Below, one piece after another: positions 6,117 through 6,280 of a stretch of 6,280 nucleotides of DNA. Each line of letters opens with the position of its first letter. The stretch's first letter is position 1. This stretch comes from Bacillota bacterium (GTDB taxonomy: Bacteria; Bacillota; Clostridia; Lachnospirales; Lachnospiraceae): NCBI GenBank assembly GCA_023398855.1, contig JAEWRS010000353.1, positions 1 through 6,280 of the forward strand, given 5' to 3'. Under the pieces are notes generated by a model. It searched no databases. It was not told the origin of the DNA and was given only the letters and a program-made list of their open reading frames with translations. Position numbers and translations under genes: made by a program.

Positions 6117-6224
6117 ATGAAAAAGAGCTGCAAGTGGAACATGATTCATATGATGAAGTGTTATAGCTGTAGGTGCTTCATGAGAAGAGATACCGTTTAT
6201 TTGCATGCGTGTCGTTGTTTCTGA
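6117..6224 (+). CDS. Cysteine-rich 35-residue small protein, candidate regulatory leader peptide
   Basis: I do not recognise this as a named family. The ORF starts at ATG 6117 with AAGGAG at 6102-6107 nine bases upstream, about 32 bases from the predicted transcript start, and ends with TGA at 6222-6224. It opens MKKSCKWN and ends YLHACRCF. Six cysteines sit at 5, 15, 18, 20, 32 and 34, with Arg/Lys-rich surroundings and no signal peptide or membrane segment. Cys-Arg-Cys-Phe occurs twice, at 18-21 and at the C-terminal 32-35. An internal ATG at 6180, with AGGTG four bases upstream, would give a 14-residue form starting MRRDTVYLH. It sits between a strong promoter and the next gene's ribosome-binding site, the classical place for an attenuator or translation-coupled leader. 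Concentrated Cys codons at the end hint at sensing of cysteine or Cys-tRNA; that is inference. A short secreted-independent metal-binding peptide or a modified-peptide precursor is less likely but open. Confidence 0.6.
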   Translation: MKKSCKWNMIHMMKCYSCRCFMRRDTVYLHACRCF

Positions 6225-6257
6225 TTACCAGTTTTATCTCGCGGCTTAGAGAAAAAA
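6186..6257 (+). promoter_or_regulatory. Possible competing RNA stems in the leader
   Basis: TATCTC at 6235-6240 can pair with GAGATA at 6187-6192, enclosing the last Cys codons of the small ORF. Alternatively, TTTTATCTC at 6232-6240 can pair, with one mismatch, with GAGAAAAAA at 6249-6257, next to the following ribosome-binding site. The two are mutually exclusive. No intrinsic terminator is visible, so any control would be at translation or involve sequence beyond the window. The stems are short and may be chance. Confidence 0.25.
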
Positions 6258-6260
6258 GGT

Positions 6261-6280
6261 GGAAGGAAGCAGGTTTATGC
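6261..6280 (+). CDS. Ribosome-binding site and first codon of the next gene (rest outside window)
   Basis: GGAAGGAAG at 6261-6269 precedes an ATG at 6277-6279 by seven bases, and one further base (C) is visible. The product cannot be known from this window. The start lies 52 bases after the stop of the cysteine-rich small ORF, on the same predicted transcript. The feature span begins at the ribosome-binding site so that it can be located. Confidence 0.5.

Noticed and set aside
1..6280. Mobile element, CRISPR array, tRNA or rRNA gene
   Set aside because: No transposase, inverted terminal repeats, spaced palindromic repeats, tRNA-like cloverleaf or rRNA sequence was recognised by eye; all coding sequence looks like ordinary chromosomal genes.

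Overview
The window reads as chromosomal DNA from an anaerobic Clostridia member, most likely a Lachnospiraceae-type Firmicute. Reasons are the strong Shine-Dalgarno sites of the AAGGAGGTGATC kind, moderate-to-low GC, a clostridial-type tRNA-modification/Rrf2 cluster, a secreted CAP-domain protein with a Gly/Asn-rich linker, and a Cache-PAS-GGDEF-HD-GYP receptor. The taxonomic call is inference. Every gene I accept is on the + strand, and I found no convincing gene on the - strand.

Region 1 (1-2281) is a sulfur/tRNA-modification operon entering from the left: the C-terminal part of TcdA (cyclic t6A37 formation), then a rhodanese fused to a TtcA-like PP-loop thiolase with an Fe-S-type cysteine motif, then an IscR-like Rrf2 regulator with three cysteines. 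Gaps between the genes are only a few tens of bases. A plausible joint role is tRNA anticodon-loop modification and sulfur transfer under Fe-S or cysteine-responsive control.

Region 2 (2282-3253) holds an independent gene for a secreted CAP/SCP (YkwD-like) protein with a signal peptide, a Gly-every-third-residue repeat linker and a C-terminal CAP domain. Just upstream of its ribosome-binding site lie three hexamers at an exact 11-bp period that resemble a WalR (YycF) box, which suggests cell-wall-stress control. A strong hairpin terminator closes the unit.

Region 3 (3254-6020) carries a good sigma-A promoter, a large membrane receptor able in principle both to make and to degrade cyclic di-GMP, and a terminator. 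Its HD-GYP domain has an Asp-to-Glu change at a normally conserved metal ligand.

Region 4 (6021-6280) is the start of another transcription unit whose main gene begins in the last four bases. It has a near-consensus promoter (TTGACA, 17 bp, TATATT) and a leader that encodes a previously uncalled 35-residue peptide with six cysteines. The peptide contains the motif Cys-Arg-Cys-Phe twice, once at its very C-terminus. Its position between promoter and main gene suggests a regulatory leader peptide, perhaps a cysteine-sensing attenuator. This is the most interesting item in the window.
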